A stretch of DNA of 64,000 nucleotides from contig CM051025.1 in the NCBI GenBank assembly GCA_027627225.1, positions 58,069,181-58,133,180 on the forward strand. Direction: 5' to 3'. Position numbers and translations under genes: made by a program. The stretch's first letter is position 1. Every line of letters begins with the position of its first letter. Source of the DNA: Congeria kusceri. Lineage: Eukaryota; Mollusca; Bivalvia; Myida; Dreissenidae. Below are positions 62,801 through 64,000 of the stretch, one piece after another. The notes under the pieces were generated by a model. The model searched no databases, was not told the origin of the DNA, and worked only from the letters and a program-made list of their open reading frames with translations.

Positions 62801-63816
62801 GCTCATTAAATATACATGCACCACGTTTTTGTATAGTATAACGGACATGTTTTCATAACTTTTATGTCTGTCTCATGCATGAGCATCTTTAAACTGTCCA
62901 TACTTCCGCCAGCCTTAAATGTTTGCAGCGACAACAACAACTGCTATTTGAGAGTCGTGGTACTTATAGTATATAAGCGATGCTCTATCAATGGTTATGT
63001 AAGCTTAGATGACATTCTAATTTGAAAAATATACACAATACAAGTCTTTGCTTTTGTTCAAATTTGTGTTGTTGTTTTTTATATCTCTGAACATGCTTAA
63101 TTTCAGCAAGCGGAACTAGCGTCTGCGTTGACGCTTTGAGCGTTAACGGAACTATGTACGTCAGTTTATACAACGGAGGTACGTCGACGTCAACGTCGAC
63201 CATTTTCTCATGTGTTGTAAGTAACTTTTTACTATTTGTATTTCCGCAGAAAGTTAAGTGCTAAAATTAATACATTATCATATTTACGACATTCATCGCA
63301 TTTGTGGTTCAAGAATCGATAAGGTTTGAAAATATTTGGTTACAATTTTTTATACAATGTTGTTTTATTTTAGAATGTAGGATATAAGCTTTGGCCTTTT
63401 TAATAAAACAAAATCTTAACTTAAACAATGATGGAGGACGAACTGTAGTTATATGCATCCTGTGCTTTTCTATTCCGTTCGTCTGACGATCAGGGTATAG
63501 GTGCCGACGGTAAGACCGTCTCTGTGGCCCCCAAGCACTGCAGGAAGAGTCAGACCCCTAACCAGTACCCGATCAACAACAAAGGGGCCGCAATAGGGGC
63601 CATGATGGCGCTCACGAAAGCATCAGGTTGGAACGTTATCATTTAACGTAATATGTGTCTCATCGTTATTTCACAAGTAACCTGCAGTAAGTCTTGGACT
63701 TAGTTGCATTTTCCTATAATCACTTTCTGTATTAATAATTAATACTTTACTAATATGTTATTAATATTCTTTCATCCATTAATATTCTTTTCCTTTATAC
63801 ATTTCAGAGCCATGCC
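59778..63816 (+). CDS. Gene C: paralogue of gene B, N-terminal part only (continues past window end)
   Basis: Eight exons on the plus strand, head-to-head with gene B: a signal peptide, six ectodomain exons and a 9-nt microexon. Exon sizes parallel B (C/B: 184/193, 107/104, 132/129, 171/183, 110/125, 133/136, 9/9) and the phase of every intron is identical. The protein similarity is modest but clear, for example CQWPTP against CTWPTA and APKHCRKSQTP against SPQQCRAGQTP. By homology, sushi exons should follow beyond 64000. The divergence from B argues for an old duplication followed by inversion, rather than a recent copy. No defects were seen. Confidence 0.82.
60665..60850. mobile_element. 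Foldback element, ATAAACAACG family, copy 5 (truncated, inverted)
   Basis: In gene C intron 1, just before exon 2. Ends TTTGTTCTTTGTGTATAGAA. Confidence 0.66.
60947..61130 (+). CDS. Gene C exon 2: N-terminal ectodomain, CxWP/WDC segment
   Basis: The acceptor GAATTTCACAG leads into EGTCQWPTPLGGATW; the exon ends ALLVM plus AG before GTGAAAAT (phase 2). Shares CxWP, SIMKGWA, GTS and W-D/E-C with gene B exon 2. Confidence 0.85.
61436..61684. mobile_element. GTCGTCCC MITE, copy 7
   Basis: In gene C intron 2. Ends GAGGCGTGTCGTGGGAAAAA / TTTTCCCCCGACACACCTC; the second hairpin is partly deleted. Confidence 0.75.
61929..62035 (+). CDS. Gene C exon 3: N-terminal ectodomain
   Basis: Acceptor GACTTTCAG, phase 2 in; AGA-TGC-AAG across the junction gives MRCKDAF. 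Ends YYELT plus C before GTAAGAG. A second acceptor-like ATTTCAG lies 21 bases upstream. Confidence 0.82.
62250..62381 (+). CDS. Gene C exon 4: N-terminal ectodomain
   Basis: Acceptor TGTTTGCAG, donor GTAAGACA, phase 1-1. Encodes VQIEMTDAERLYINDNINVT ... QICSPE ... IMVKT, collinear with gene B exon 4. Confidence 0.85.
62592..62762 (+). CDS. Gene C exon 5: N-terminal ectodomain
   Basis: Acceptor TTACAACAG, donor GTAAGTGT, phase 1-1. Encodes DSVNSARVTCPYSLLADY ... with cysteines in LSTCSG, NMCAD and VGCGY; the opening VTCPY matches gene B exon 5. Confidence 0.85.
63107..63216 (+). CDS. Gene C exon 6: N-terminal ectodomain
   Basis: Acceptor TTAATTTCAG, phase 1 in; encodes SGTSVCVDALSVNGTMYV ... 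IFSCV and ends on a whole codon before GTAAGTAA (phase 0), as in B. Confidence 0.84.
63494..63626 (+). CDS. Gene C exon 7: N-terminal ectodomain, HCRKSQTP segment
   Basis: Acceptor GACGATCAG, phase 0 in; encodes GIGADGKTVSVAPKHCRKSQ then TPNQYPINNKGAAIGAMMAL. Phase 1 out at GTTGGA, a weak donor accepted because it keeps the phase found in B. Confidence 0.8.
63808..63816 (+). CDS. Gene C exon 8: 9-nt microexon
   Basis: AGCCATGCC between ATACATTTCAG and GTAAGTATT, phase 1-1, adding Pro-Cys. Same size, phase and cysteine as the gene B microexon. The next exon, expected to be a sushi domain, lies outside the window. Confidence 0.76.
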
Positions 63817-64000
63817 GTAAGTATTTACCGTTTGTTCGTTTTAGGATGTGCGATGTCAACAACTATCAAGATCTTTTTTATGTTTGTATATCTATGAACT
63901 ATATTTAATTACGACTATACTAGTTTGTCTTTCACTGAAATTTTATCATAAAAACAGAGCGTCATACAAACAAAAGCTATGAATAATACACGGAATTTAA
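63817..64000 (+). other. Gene C intron 8 (start), window end
   Basis: Intron following the microexon; no further exon seen before the window ends. Confidence 0.6.

Noticed and set aside
1..64000. Transposase, reverse transcriptase or viral genes
   Set aside because: No catalytic motifs or long coding frames of such proteins were seen; all mobile elements here appear non-autonomous.
1..64000. CRISPR arrays, prokaryotic operons or defence islands
   Set aside because: The repeats are tandem without unique spacers, and the exon-intron structure is eukaryotic.

Overview
This is eukaryotic genomic DNA, most likely from a bivalve mollusc. It is AT-rich, intron-dense and full of microsatellites, minisatellites and short foldback (MITE-like) repeats, with tRNA-derived SINE copies. 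The type of abundant GTCGTCCC-hairpin element suggests a heterodont bivalve such as Dreissena, but that placement is recollection, not proof. No bacterial features, operons or CRISPR arrays are present. The coding content is short exons with GT/AG borders and consistent reading phase, so nearly all of the long open frames are spurious.

Layout. (A) 2259-27434, minus strand: 21 sushi/CCP (complement-control-protein) exons, a transmembrane exon and a 190-residue cytoplasmic-tail exon; no signal-peptide exon could be found. (B) 31439-57299, minus strand: a complete gene with a signal-peptide exon, seven exons of a cysteine-containing N-terminal ectodomain (the last a 9-nt microexon), 14 sushi exons, a transmembrane exon and a tail exon. 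The phases close perfectly, giving 1323 codons plus stop. (C) 59778-63816 and beyond, plus strand, head-to-head with B: a signal exon and the same seven-exon N-terminal ectodomain, including a 9-nt microexon. The gene runs off the right end of the window.

The genes are one family of large type I membrane proteins. The sushi exons are almost all 156-177 bp and phase 1-1, and every third one is a shorter 'GW' type, so the array grew in three-domain units. In A a nine-domain block (A1-A9) is followed by a clear second copy (A10-A18). The A and B tails share a proline/leucine motif and a YIxP motif. The last three sushi domains of A match the last three of B, so A looks like a duplicate of the 3' part of B. 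Because A shows no 5' end, it may be an alternative 3' cassette spliced to B, or its first exon may be unrecognised.

A recurrent oddity is tandem repetition at splice sites: 3' splice sites are repeated at 15348-15835 and 20914-21082, a 5' splice site seeds a roughly 50-copy minisatellite at 48835-50590, and a repeat made of perfect donor consensus lies just after an exon at 33800-34600. Most of the remaining non-coding DNA is interspersed foldback elements, some nested.

Exon borders were called by eye from splice consensus, phase continuity and domain homology. Expression, ligand and function are not visible in the sequence.
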